Below are positions 53,201 to 63,638 of a DNA stretch of 64,000 nt, in pieces. A program made the translations under genes and the position numbers. Within the stretch, counting starts at the first letter, position 1. The number at the start of each line of letters is the position of its first letter. The notes beneath the pieces are model-generated. The model ran no database searches, had not been told where the DNA came from, and saw only the letters and a program-made list of their open reading frames with translations. The stretch covers positions 124,001-188,000 of the forward strand of contig JBGAGT010000004.1 in NCBI GenBank assembly GCA_044226535.1, read 5' to 3'. This stretch comes from VBCG01 sp044226535. GTDB lineage: Bacteria > Pseudomonadota > Gammaproteobacteria > Burkholderiales > Casimicrobiaceae.

Positions 53201-53473
53201 CGCACCGCGGGCATCGTCATCGGTCGCCAGCGCCCCGACACCGCGAGCGGCGTGATCTTCGTCACCCTCGAGGACGAGCACGGCCATGTGAACGTGATCG
53301 TGCGCCGCGACATCTTCGACCGCCAGCGCCGCACGCTGCTCGGTGCACGGCTGATGGCGGTGTACGGCAAGGTCGAGCGCGAGGCGAGCGTGGTGCACGT
53401 CCTCGCCGCGCACCTGGTCGACCTGACGCCGCTATTGGGCGCGCTGGAGACGCGCTCGCGCGACTTCCACTAG
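50291..53473 (+). CDS. dnaE2: Error-prone DNA polymerase DnaE2 (ImuC)
   Basis: The product is 1060 residues, typical of DnaE2. It opens YAELHCLSAFSFLRGASQPD (PHP domain), and the C-family polymerase palm has RGSAANSVVCYALGITEID and PPDIDVDFEHQRREEVIQYV with the catalytic aspartates. GVPIFQEQVMNLAVVAANFT and the OB-fold end complete it. It performs lesion-bypass synthesis with ImuA and ImuB. TTG at 50291 is the only start after the operator before the conserved region, apart from a TTG 13 codons on. It is separated from imuAB by 13 kb but shares the lexA operator. Confidence 0.92.
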   Translation: MAPDTPLVPDAPLPGYAELHCLSAFSFLRGASQPDELVHRAQTLKYAALAITDECSLAGVVRAHAAARALAFPLVIGSEFTLDDGLKLVLHAVDRESYGDLAQLITRARRRAAKGHYVATRDDVADLGRRCLALWVPGAVPDLGEAGFLREVFGDRARMAVELFARGGDRARLALLGEASRDCGLAMLAAGDVHMHVRARRVLQDTMTAIRLRTPLAQCGHALFPNGERHLRSRARLASLHPEPLLAATLEYAAQCRFSLDELKYEYPHEIVPAGETPASHLRKLTMEGLARRYPRLAGDRGHPVPVKVAEQVEKELALIAELGYEPYFLTVHDVVAFARSKGILCQGRGSAANSVVCYALGITEIDPSLISALFERFVSRERNEPPDIDVDFEHQRREEVIQYVYGKYGRERAALAATLISYRTKSAVRDVGMALGFDLAQVDRLARVFAWWDGRGIDEARIREAGFDPASPMIERLVHLVGELHGFPRHLSQHVGGFVIGRGPIERMVPVENAAMKDRTVIEWDKDDLDEIGLLKVDCLALGMLSAIRRALDMVSASLGRTVTMQSIPREDPEVYAMIQRADTIGVFQIESRAQQSMLPRLKPACFYDLVIEVAIVRPGPIQGGMVHPYLRRRQGKEPVSYPNDAVKGVLHRTLGVPIFQEQVMNLAVVAANFTPGESDRLRRSMAAWRRKGGLEVFEQRLVDGMTKNKIPEAFARQIFQQILGFGEYGFPESHSASFSLLVYVSSWLKRYHPAAFAAGLLNAQPMGFYAPAQLVQDARRHGVEVRAPDVMASDWDCTLESAQVPAGDRAHVKGDAPATWGRSGPALRLGLRMIGGLREDVAQRIAALRGERPFASIADLAHRAALGKRELDALADADALAALAGHRHDAVWNVAGVEKLPAILAGATFDEAPLALPAPTEGQDIVADYRRIGLTLRRHPLALLRRQLTAKRLVTSRDVQETDAGRLARTAGIVIGRQRPDTASGVIFVTLEDEHGHVNVIVRRDIFDRQRRTLLGARLMAVYGKVEREASVVHVLAAHLVDLTPLLGALETRSRDFH

Positions 53474-53475
53474 CT

Positions 53476-53577
53476 TCGCGCGCGCCACGCCGCGATCAGC
53501 GCACGCACCTCGTCGTCGGGCCGCGCCACGACCTTGCGATACTCGGACTTTCCGGGGCGCGCAGGCTTGACGCGCGC
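53476..53577 (-). pseudogene. Possible C-terminal gene remnant
   Basis: Antisense to the gap between dnaE2 and the glycosyltransferase gene, a frame reads KPARPGKSEYRKVVARPDDE and VRALIAAWRARS up to TAG at 53476. It looks like a genuine basic helical protein end, but an in-frame stop lies just upstream and no start is visible. I cannot name the parent family. It may be the tail of a gene replaced by the neighbour, or chance in high-GC DNA. Confidence 0.3.
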
Positions 53578-53594
53578 TGAAACAGGCGCGGATC

Positions 53595-54638
53595 ATGCGT
53601 CGCATGCCGGCGGTCCCGCTTCCGCACAGCTCCGTGACATCGCTCTCCATCATCCTTCCCGTCTTCGACCGCCGCACCGCCGGCTGGCGATCGCTCGAGT
53701 CGGCATTGGCGCAGGACTTCGCCCGCGGTGACTACGAGATCGTGGTCGTGCTCGGCCACGATGCTCCTGCCCACGAGCGCGACGCCGTAGCGGGCCCGCT
53801 GATCGCGCGCTGCGACACCGTCGTGCGCACGGCGCTCGACATCGACGACGTCGCCAGCGAGGTCGCCCTCTATGCCGCCGGCGCGCAGGCCGCGCGCGGC
53901 GACCTGCTGTTCTTCATGGAGGGGCATACCGAGCTGCGGCGCGACTGCTGCGCGGCGATCGCCTCGCACTTCCGCCGGCGACCCGGCGACGAGCTCGCGT
54001 GGGCGCCTCGCGTCAACTGCGGGGAAACGGCCCTCGGGCGACTCGTCTCGCTGCACAACCTGCGCCACGAGGCGCGCGCCGCTTCGCAGGACACGTTCTC
54101 GCTGGGCGCGAACAGCGTGATCCGTCGCAACGCCTATGCCCGGCTGGGAGGCCTCGACCCGCGCTTCGGCCGCCTCGCCGAGACGGTCCTGCTGCGCCGG
54201 GCGCAGGGCGAGGGCCTGCCGATCGGCCGCATCGAGGCACCGCTTGCCACGCACCACAACGACATGGGCCTGGTGCTCTGGCACGCGTTGATCATGCAGA
54301 TGGGCGCGTCCAAGTGCGCCTGGTACGGCGCCTTGCGCGACGACGGCGCGGACCTGCGCGGTGCCATCCGGCACCGCGCCTATCTCGCGGCCGACAGCCG
54401 CTGGCGCGCACGCATGCTGTATCCGGTGCTGGCCGCCATGGGCTACGCGGCGCTCGCCGCCGCGATGGCGACGCTGCGCCTGAACGAGGCCCTCGCCTCG
54501 CGCCTCTACTGGCTCGCGCTGGGGTTCACCGACCTCGCCGGCTATTGCCAAATCAGCCGGCAACGGGCGCCAGCTTCTCCTTCGCGTCCGCCACCGGCGC
54601 GACCGCATCCAGCGCCACCCCGTTCTTCACCGCGGTGA
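53595..54638 (+). CDS. Family 2 glycosyltransferase-like protein
   Basis: The product is 347 residues. LSIILPVFDRRTAGWRSLES opens a GT-A type domain. ARGDLLFFMEGHTELRRDCC takes the place of the usual DxD strand (EGHTE), and FSLGANSVIRRNAYARLGG is typical of the acceptor-side loop. Hydrophobic segments near the C-terminus (about 275-320) could anchor it. Donor and acceptor are unknown, and lack of a clear DxD weakens the activity call. The last 28 residues overlap the convergent XdhC gene by 86 bp and are Pro/Arg-rich, so the native end is uncertain. Confidence 0.7.
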   Translation: MRRMPAVPLPHSSVTSLSIILPVFDRRTAGWRSLESALAQDFARGDYEIVVVLGHDAPAHERDAVAGPLIARCDTVVRTALDIDDVASEVALYAAGAQAARGDLLFFMEGHTELRRDCCAAIASHFRRRPGDELAWAPRVNCGETALGRLVSLHNLRHEARAASQDTFSLGANSVIRRNAYARLGGLDPRFGRLAETVLLRRAQGEGLPIGRIEAPLATHHNDMGLVLWHALIMQMGASKCAWYGALRDDGADLRGAIRHRAYLAADSRWRARMLYPVLAAMGYAALAAAMATLRLNEALASRLYWLALGFTDLAGYCQISRQRAPASPSRPPPARPHPAPPRSSPR

Positions 54639-55554
54639 TCTCGGCGAGGATGGAAATCGCGATCTCCGGCGGCGTGCGGCTGCCGATGAAAAGCCCGATC
54701 GGGCCGTGCAGCCGCGCGATCTCGGCCGGCGTGACGTCGAACTCGAGCAGCCGCTCGCGGCGCTTGTCGTTGTTCTTGCGCGAGCCCAGCGCGCCGACGT
54801 AGAAGGCCGGCGACTTGAGCGCCTCCATCAGCGCGAGGTCGTCGAGCTTGGGGTCGTGGGTCAACGCGACCACGGCGCAGCGCTCGTCCAGCGCCATCGC
54901 CTTGACGGTATCGTCGGGCATGGTGCGCACCAGGTCGACGCCGGGGATGTCCCAGGTCTCCGTGTACTCCTCGCGCGGGTCGCAGATGGTGACGCGGTAG
55001 TCGAGGCCGACGGCGATCTGCGCCAGGTACTTGGAGAGCTGCGACGCGCCGATCACCAGCATGCGGTAGCGCGGGCCGTGCACGGTGACGAGCTGCCTGC
55101 CGTCGAAGGCGAGCGCGTCGCTGGCCTTGGCAGGGTGCAGCGTCGCCATGCCCGACGGCAGGTCGAGCTTGCGCGCGACGAGGTGGCCCTCCTCGATCTC
55201 CCGCAGCAGGGCGCGCATCCCTGATTCGCGCGTCAGGGGTTCGAGCACCAGCTGGATGGTGCCGCCGCAGGGGAGGCCGAAGCGCCACGCCTGGTCGGCC
55301 GTCACGCCGTAGGTGACGGCCTCGGCGCGCGTGGCCTTCATCCCTTCCTTGCGCGTGCGGTCGACGATGTCGTCCTCGATGCAGCCTCCCGACACCGAGC
55401 CGACGACGAGGCCGTCGTCGCGCACGGCGAGCATCGCGCCCTCGGGGCGCGGCGAGCTGCCCCAGGTCTTGACGACGGTGACGAGCAGCACGCGACGGCC
55501 CTCCTCGAGCCAGTCGGCGCTGCGCTTCAGGACTTCGTGGTCGACGCTGTCCAT
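54553..55554 (-). CDS. XdhC/CoxI-family molybdenum hydroxylase maturation protein
   Basis: The product is 333 residues. SWGSSPRPEGAML-like N-terminal sequence (KTWGSSPRPEGAMLAVRDDG) with SVSGGCIEDDIV marks the XdhC/CoxI N-domain, and RMLVIGASQLSKYLAQIAV opens the Rossmann C-domain. GSRKNNDKRRERLLEF is also diagnostic. XdhC-like proteins bind and sulfurate the molybdopterin cytosine dinucleotide cofactor before insertion into the large subunit. It is the last gene of the cox-like cluster on the minus strand. Confidence 0.9.
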   Translation of the reverse strand: MDSVDHEVLKRSADWLEEGRRVLLVTVVKTWGSSPRPEGAMLAVRDDGLVVGSVSGGCIEDDIVDRTRKEGMKATRAEAVTYGVTADQAWRFGLPCGGTIQLVLEPLTRESGMRALLREIEEGHLVARKLDLPSGMATLHPAKASDALAFDGRQLVTVHGPRYRMLVIGASQLSKYLAQIAVGLDYRVTICDPREEYTETWDIPGVDLVRTMPDDTVKAMALDERCAVVALTHDPKLDDLALMEALKSPAFYVGALGSRKNNDKRRERLLEFDVTPAEIARLHGPIGLFIGSRTPPEIAISILAEITAVKNGVALDAVAPVADAKEKLAPVAG

Positions 55555-55620
55555 GCAAATCCTCCTCGCGTGCTCCAGGCCGATGCCGTCGCCGAGGTCA
55601 CGCGTCCAATGCGCGGGCCG

Positions 55621-56256
55621 CTAGCGGAAGTGCCCGCCGCGGAAATAAAGATACGCCAGGATGGCGATGATGGCGGCGATGGCGATGAAACGCGTCCAGG
55701 TACCCATCTCCGAGGGACGCGCGGGGAGGCGTTCGTCGTCCGCAGCCTTTGCCCCGGCGGTCGCCGCGCCCCCGGCGACGGTCTCGCCGGCGGCGACCGT
55801 CTCGCCGGCGCCGGGCGCCGCGAAATGCGCCACGAAGCGCGCGAAGAAATCGTCGGCGAGCTTGGCGGCCGCGCCGTCGACGAGGCGCGAGCCGATCTGC
55901 GCGAGCTTGCCACCGACCTTGGCGTTGACGGTGTAGGCGAGCGTCGTCTGCCCTTCGCCGGCGGGCTCGAGCCTGACCTTGGCGTCGCCGTTGGCGAAAC
56001 CCGCGGCGCCACCCTGCCCTTCGAAGCGGAGCGTATAGCCGCGCGGCGGATCGATGTCTTCCATGGTCATCGTGCCGCCGAAGCGCGCGCTGACCGGCCC
56101 GACGCGCGCCATGACGTTCGCGCGGTAGCTGTTGTCGCCGGTCCTTTCCAGCGACTCGCAGCCTGGCACGCATTGCCTGAGCACCTCGGGATCGACCAGC
56201 GCGTCGAACACCGCCTGCGGCGGCGCGGGAACCGTGCGGGTGTTGGTCATCTGCAT
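55621..56256 (-). CDS. coxG: CoxG-like SRPBCC protein with C-terminal membrane helix
   Basis: The product is 211 residues. It has the CoxG start TVPAPPQAVFDALVDPEVLR and the block CVPGCESLERTGDNSYRANV of the SRPBCC fold. An Ala/Gly linker then leads to a C-terminal helix (FIAIAAIIAILAYLYFRGG) that could anchor it. In carbon monoxide dehydrogenase operons CoxG helps attach the enzyme to the membrane. It follows coxE by one base. Confidence 0.88.
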   Translation of the reverse strand: MQMTNTRTVPAPPQAVFDALVDPEVLRQCVPGCESLERTGDNSYRANVMARVGPVSARFGGTMTMEDIDPPRGYTLRFEGQGGAAGFANGDAKVRLEPAGEGQTTLAYTVNAKVGGKLAQIGSRLVDGAAAKLADDFFARFVAHFAAPGAGETVAAGETVAGGAATAGAKAADDERLPARPSEMGTWTRFIAIAAIIAILAYLYFRGGHFR

Positions 56257-56257
56257 A

Positions 56258-57583
56258 TCAGGGTCTCCCGGTCCTTCCTCGCATCATCCGAACCGCGGCG
56301 GCCTGCCCTTCGTGGCGCCCGGGCCCGCGGCCACGCGCGAGCGGCATCCGCGCAGCGGCGAAGCGCGCGCCTCCGCGCGGGCGCTTCACGTCGCCGGCGA
56401 GCGCGCCGGCCAGCGCCTCGAGGCTCGCCAGGTTGTGCACCGGGCGGAAGTCGTCGACCCAGGGCAGCATCGCGCGGATGCCGGCGGGCCTCGCCTCGAA
56501 ATCGGCGTAGCGCAGCAGCGGGTTGAGCCACACCACGCGGCGCGCGGACTTCGACAGGCGCTCCATCTCGAAGGCAAGGCCCGCTCCGCCTTCGGCGTCG
56601 AGGCCGTCGCTGATCAGCAGCACCACGGCATTCTGCCCGAGCAGGCGGCGCGACCAGCGGCGGTTGAACTCGGCGAGGCTCTCGCCGATGCGGGTGCCGC
56701 CCGACCAGTCCTCGACGGCGGCGGTGACCTTGGCCAGGGCGACGTCGACGTCCCGATGGCACAGGTGCCGGGTGATGTTGGTGAGCCGCGTGCCGAACAC
56801 CAGCGTGTGCACGCGGTCGCGGTCGTTGGTGATGGCGTGCACGAAGTGCAGCAGCATCCGCGCATAGCGCTCCATCGAGCCCGAGATGTCGCAGAGCACC
56901 ACCAGCGGCGGCGTGCGGCGCAGGGGCGCGCGCATCGCCAGCGGCGCGGCGAAGCCCGCGGCGCCGGTCATGCGCCGCAGCGTGGCGCGCAGGTCGACGC
57001 GGCGGCCATGCGCGGCGCGCGCGTAACGGCGCGTCGGCAGCAGCGGCAGCGGCAGGCGCAGCCGCGCGATCAGCTTCTTCACCTCGCCGAGCTCGGCCGT
57101 GGTCATGGTGGCGAAGTCCTGCTTCTGCAGCACCTCGCGCGCCGAGAAGGTGAACGCGGCGTCGAGGTCGACCTCGTCGCCGTCCTCGAGCGCAGGCAGC
57201 GCCTCGCGCGGCGGCGCGAGCGCCTCGGCGAGGCGCGCGGGCACGGGAGGGGCGCCCTCCGGCGGCACGCGGCCCTGCACGCGCGGCAGGAGCGCAGCCA
57301 TCATGCGCTCGATGAGGCGCGGGTTGCGGAAGAACACCTCGAAGGCCTGCTCGAACAGCACGAGCTGCTCCTGCCGCGACACCAGCACGGCCTCGAGCGC
57401 CGCGCGGAAGTCGGCGCGGTTCCCCACGCCCACCGCTTCCACGGCGGCCAGCGCGTCGAGGGACTTGGCGGGCCCGACGGGGATGCCGACGCTGCGCAGC
57501 ACGCGCACGAAGTGCACGACGTTGTCGGCGAGCACCCCGTGCGGAAACGCCGCGAGCATCCGGGCCTCGGTCGGGTGGGCCAT
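56258..57583 (-). CDS. coxE: CoxE-like VWA-domain protein
   Basis: The product is 441 residues. A helical N-domain is followed by a von Willebrand A domain with a MIDAS-like motif, LVVLCDISGSMERYARMLL (DxSxS). FGTRLTNITRHL and ISDGLDAEGGAG complete it. CoxE acts with the CoxD ATPase in assembling the Cu/Mo or Mo active site in CODH-type enzymes. The C-terminal Arg/Gly-rich tail is variable. Start at 57583 is ATG. Confidence 0.9.
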   Translation of the reverse strand: MAHPTEARMLAAFPHGVLADNVVHFVRVLRSVGIPVGPAKSLDALAAVEAVGVGNRADFRAALEAVLVSRQEQLVLFEQAFEVFFRNPRLIERMMAALLPRVQGRVPPEGAPPVPARLAEALAPPREALPALEDGDEVDLDAAFTFSAREVLQKQDFATMTTAELGEVKKLIARLRLPLPLLPTRRYARAAHGRRVDLRATLRRMTGAAGFAAPLAMRAPLRRTPPLVVLCDISGSMERYARMLLHFVHAITNDRDRVHTLVFGTRLTNITRHLCHRDVDVALAKVTAAVEDWSGGTRIGESLAEFNRRWSRRLLGQNAVVLLISDGLDAEGGAGLAFEMERLSKSARRVVWLNPLLRYADFEARPAGIRAMLPWVDDFRPVHNLASLEALAGALAGDVKRPRGGARFAAARMPLARGRGPGRHEGQAAAVRMMRGRTGRP

Positions 57584-57602
57584 CGCGCAGCAGCCGCGGG
57601 GA

Positions 57603-58520
57603 TCAGGCCGCCGCGGCCTGCGCGTCGCCCACCATGCGCGTGAGCACGTCGAGCGGAAAGGCGCCGACGTCGTCCTGGTACTTGAGCAGCACGCCCAGCG
57701 TGTCGGCCACCGCGGCGGGGTCGAGCGAGACCTTGTCCAGCGCCATCAGCGCCTCGGCCCAGTCGAGGGTCTCGGCGACGCCCGGTGACTTGAAGAGGTC
57801 GCGGCCGCGCAATGCCTGCGTGAACGCCACCACCTCGCGCGCGAGGCGATCGGGGACGCCGGGGCAGCGGCGGCGAACGATGGCGAGCTCGCGCACCGCG
57901 TCCGGGTAGCCCACCCAGTGGTAGAGGCAGCGGCGCTTGATGGCGTCGTGGATCTCGCGCGTGCGGTTCGAGGTGAGCACGACGATCGGCGGCGCCGGCG
58001 CGCGCACCGTGCCGATCTCGGGGATGGTCACCTGGAAATCGGAGAGCAGCTCCAGGAGGTAGGCCTCGAAGGGCTCGTCGGCGCGGTCGAGCTCGTCGAT
58101 CAGCAACACCGGCGCGCCGCCCGGTTGTGGCGACAGCGCCTCGAGCAGCGGGCGCTTCAGCAGGAAGCGCGGGTCGAAGATGTCCTGCGCGAGGGCCTCG
58201 CGCGATACGCCGCCGGCGGCCTCGGCGAGGCGGATCTCGACCATCTGCCGCGGGTAGTTCCACTCGTACACCGCGGCGGCGGTGTCGAGCCCCTCGTAGC
58301 ATTGCAGGCGGATGAGGCGGCGCCCGAGCGCCGCCTCCAGCACCTTGGCGATCTCCGTCTTGCCGACACCGGCTTCACCCTCGAGGAACAGCGGCCGGCC
58401 GAGTTTCAGCGCGAGGAAGACCGCGGTGGCGAGCCGCCGGTCGGCGACGTAGTCGCGACTTTCGAGCAGCGCCAGCGTCGCGTCGACGTCGCCGGGGACG
58501 GGATGTTCGGCGGAGGTCAT
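57603..58520 (-). CDS. coxD: CoxD-like MoxR-family AAA+ ATPase
   Basis: The product is 305 residues. Walker A GEAGVGKTEIAK and Walker B VLLIDELDRAD, with sensor 1 IVVLTSNRTREIHDA, mark a MoxR/CoxD ATPase. It is a chaperone thought to unfold or remodel the large subunit during metal-centre assembly. ATG 58520 (MTSAEHPV) is used; ATG 58532 is an alternative four codons earlier. It is followed by coxE after 19 bp. Confidence 0.9.
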   Translation of the reverse strand: MTSAEHPVPGDVDATLALLESRDYVADRRLATAVFLALKLGRPLFLEGEAGVGKTEIAKVLEAALGRRLIRLQCYEGLDTAAAVYEWNYPRQMVEIRLAEAAGGVSREALAQDIFDPRFLLKRPLLEALSPQPGGAPVLLIDELDRADEPFEAYLLELLSDFQVTIPEIGTVRAPAPPIVVLTSNRTREIHDAIKRRCLYHWVGYPDAVRELAIVRRRCPGVPDRLAREVVAFTQALRGRDLFKSPGVAETLDWAEALMALDKVSLDPAAVADTLGVLLKYQDDVGAFPLDVLTRMVGDAQAAAA

Positions 58521-58541
58521 CCGCCGAAGCATAGCAAAGCG

Positions 58542-59330
58542 TCAGCTCGCCGCGACCGCGCGCGCCGCCATCACCGCGATGAGGTGCGCGCGATACTCCG
58601 GCGAGCCGTGCAGGTCGGCGTTGAGTCCCGCGGAGGGCATCTTCACCGACTTCGCCGCCTCGGCGCTCCAGCTCTTGGCCAGCGCGTCCTCGAGGGCCTT
58701 GGCGCGGAACACCGACGACCCGGCACCCGTCACCGCCACGCGCACGCCGCTGCCGGTCTTCGCCACGAACACGCCCACCAGCGCGAAGCGCGAGGCCGGC
58801 TGCGGGAACTTGGCGTAGGCCGCCTTCTGCGGCACGGGAAAGCGCACTCCGGTGATGATCTCGTCCTCGGCGAGCGCCGTCTCGTACATGCCCTTGAAGA
58901 ACGCGTCGGCGCCGATGCTGCGCTTGCTGGTGACCACCGTCGCGTCGAGCGCGACCACGGCCGCGGGCCAGTCGGCGGCGGGATCGTTGTTGGCGATCGA
59001 GCCGCCGATCGTGCCCATGTTGCGCACCTGGCGGTCGCCGATGCCCTCCGCCAGCGCCGCCAGCGCGGGGATCGACTCCTTCACCGCCGAGGAGGCCGCG
59101 ACCTCGGCATGGCGCGTCATCGCGCCGATCACCAGCGTCGAGCCTTCGCTGCGGATGCCGCTCAACTCGCCGATGCCCGACAGGTCGACGACGTGTCCCG
59201 GCTGGGCGAGCCGCAGCTTCATCGCCGCGACGAGGCTCTGCCCGCCCGCCAGCGCCTTGCCGCCAGTCTTGGCCAGCGTGGCCGCCGCGTCGGCGACGCT
59301 CTTCGCCTTGTGGATCTCGAATGCGTACAT
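58542..59330 (-). CDS. coxM: CoxM-like FAD-binding medium subunit
   Basis: The product is 262 residues. The two FAD motifs of the family are AGGQSLVAAMKLRLAQP and GTIGGSIANNDPAADWPA. It carries FAD and passes electrons from the [2Fe-2S] subunit to the acceptor. It is 15 bp after the large-subunit gene and 21 bp before coxD. Confidence 0.92.
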   Translation of the reverse strand: MYAFEIHKAKSVADAAATLAKTGGKALAGGQSLVAAMKLRLAQPGHVVDLSGIGELSGIRSEGSTLVIGAMTRHAEVAASSAVKESIPALAALAEGIGDRQVRNMGTIGGSIANNDPAADWPAAVVALDATVVTSKRSIGADAFFKGMYETALAEDEIITGVRFPVPQKAAYAKFPQPASRFALVGVFVAKTGSGVRVAVTGAGSSVFRAKALEDALAKSWSAEAAKSVKMPSAGLNADLHGSPEYRAHLIAVMAARAVAAS

Positions 59331-59345
59331 GATCGTGCTCCTCCG

Positions 59346-62193
<2,848 letters not shown>

Positions 62194-62303
62194 GACATCT
62201 CCTCCGATGGTGAGAGCACGCGAAAACCCATCATAGCGCCGTGGTTATGGCGCGGCAATCTCGCCGCCGCGTCGCCCGCCCTCGCCGCTCGCCGCTCGGC
62301 CGC

Positions 62304-62699
62304 TCAGTCGTTGTCCCCCTGGCAGTCCTTGCCTTCCGCCTTGTGCAACGCCCTGGCATCGACGTCGACCCATGTGGCGCCCTGCTTGCGCTGCAGCGCC
62401 GAGGCCCCGCCGAGCGACGCGCTGGCATAGCCGCCCGCCTGGGCCTTGTCGAACACGATCAGCACGCATCCCGCGCGGGTCCGGCTGACCTTGCCGCCGA
62501 TCCAGTCGCTGCTGCCGAGGCCGCTGGCGCGCAAGCGCACCTCGCTGCCGTCGGGAAGGGCCGATGTGGCCTCGGTGGCGGGCAGGGCGGCGACCGGATG
62601 AAGCGCCGCGGCAGCGGCGAGCGCGACGATGGCCGCACGGCGGCCGGGCGTGCGGGACGCGGCATGCGATGGCAGGTTCCAGGTTGCTGCGAGCTTCAT
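62304..62699 (-). CDS. Small secreted protein of unknown function
   Basis: The product is 131 residues with a basic N-terminus, a signal-like helix (AAIVALAAAAALHPVAALPA) and a mature beta-rich domain. SALPDGSEVRLRASGLGSSD and TRAGCVLIVFDKAQAGGYAS are its clearest segments. I do not recognise a family. It lies one base after the cytochrome c gene and 110 bp before coxS, all on the minus strand, so it might be part of one unit. Confidence 0.65.
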   Translation of the reverse strand: MKLAATWNLPSHAASRTPGRRAAIVALAAAAALHPVAALPATEATSALPDGSEVRLRASGLGSSDWIGGKVSRTRAGCVLIVFDKAQAGGYASASLGGASALQRKQGATWVDVDARALHKAEGKDCQGDND

Positions 62700-62700
62700 G

Positions 62701-63384
62701 TCAGTAGAGCCCCGCGACATAGTTGGCGACGTCGAGGATATCGTCATCCGACATGGTCGAGGTCACGCTGGTCATGTTGCCGCCGTCGTTGTTGCGGGTC
62801 TTGGCCTTGAAGTCCTTGAGCTGCTTGACGATGTAGTCGTACTGCTGCCCGGCCACGCGCGGGATCTCGTTCTGCCCGGCGAATCCCCCGAGATGGCACA
62901 TGCTGCACAGCGCGGCGCTGGCGATCTTCTCCCCCCTGGCCGCGCGCGCGGGGTCGGGCTTGAAGCCGGTGGGCACGGGCTTCTGCGCGGCGAAGTACTG
63001 CGCGAGCTCGGTGACCTCGTCGCGCGTCAGCGGCTCGGCCATCGGCGACATCACCGGGTCGCTGCGGCGCTTGGCCTGGAAGTCGCGCAGCTCGGTGTAG
63101 ATGTAGCGGAATGTCTGCCCGGCGAGGATGGGATAGAGGCCGTTGGTGGAATTGCCCTTGGGCCCGTGGCAGGACTCGCAGAGGGCGGCCTTCGCCGGCG
63201 CCGCGGGAGCCTGCGCCTGCGCGTTCGCGGCTGCCATGGCGAGCATGGCGAGCATGGCGGGCAAGGCGCGGGCGACCCAAGGCGCGGCGCCCGCAGATGC
63301 CGCGCCCGAGGCCGCTCGCGCGTCGATGCGGGCGGCTCCTCGGGGCGTTGCAAGGGGCACGGGGTGCCGGGTGTATCGACGCAT
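62701..63384 (-). CDS. Dihaem cytochrome c (c4-like), secreted
   Basis: The product is 227 residues with two CxxCH motifs, CESCH and CSMCH, each in a c-type domain, as in cytochrome c4. A hydrophobic signal segment (ALPAMLAMLAMAAANAQAQA) follows an unusually long N-terminus of about 45 residues; a later start cannot be excluded. GGAAAG precedes ATG 63384. It would work in the periplasm as an electron carrier and could accept electrons linked to the cox-like enzyme, but this is position only. Confidence 0.88.
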   Translation of the reverse strand: MRRYTRHPVPLATPRGAARIDARAASGAASAGAAPWVARALPAMLAMLAMAAANAQAQAPAAPAKAALCESCHGPKGNSTNGLYPILAGQTFRYIYTELRDFQAKRRSDPVMSPMAEPLTRDEVTELAQYFAAQKPVPTGFKPDPARAARGEKIASAALCSMCHLGGFAGQNEIPRVAGQQYDYIVKQLKDFKAKTRNNDGGNMTSVTSTMSDDDILDVANYVAGLY

Positions 63385-63638
63385 GTCGGCTTTCCAAAAA
63401 AGTTCCGGTGTCAAGTCCTTCGTGCAGATCACGCGGGGCTGAAACCGCATATGGGACAGCAGGTTAGCTCTTTTCAAGGCCGCTTTACAGAACTGCGGCT
63501 TCGTAGGCTAGGAGCTACATAGGAGCGTCGGGAGAGAAGGACACATCGCACTGCGTCGTGCTGGATTGCTGAGGAACGACGAACCTGCCGCATCATCATA
63601 GCCCACGAATTCGCATTCGTAGCTCGTCGGTTTCAGCA
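63385..63638. other. Non-coding gap between the ApbE-like and cytochrome c genes
   Basis: The base composition drops in GC compared with the neighbours. I see no convincing start with a ribosome site and no structured RNA. It contains the upstream region of the cytochrome c gene. Confidence 0.5.
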
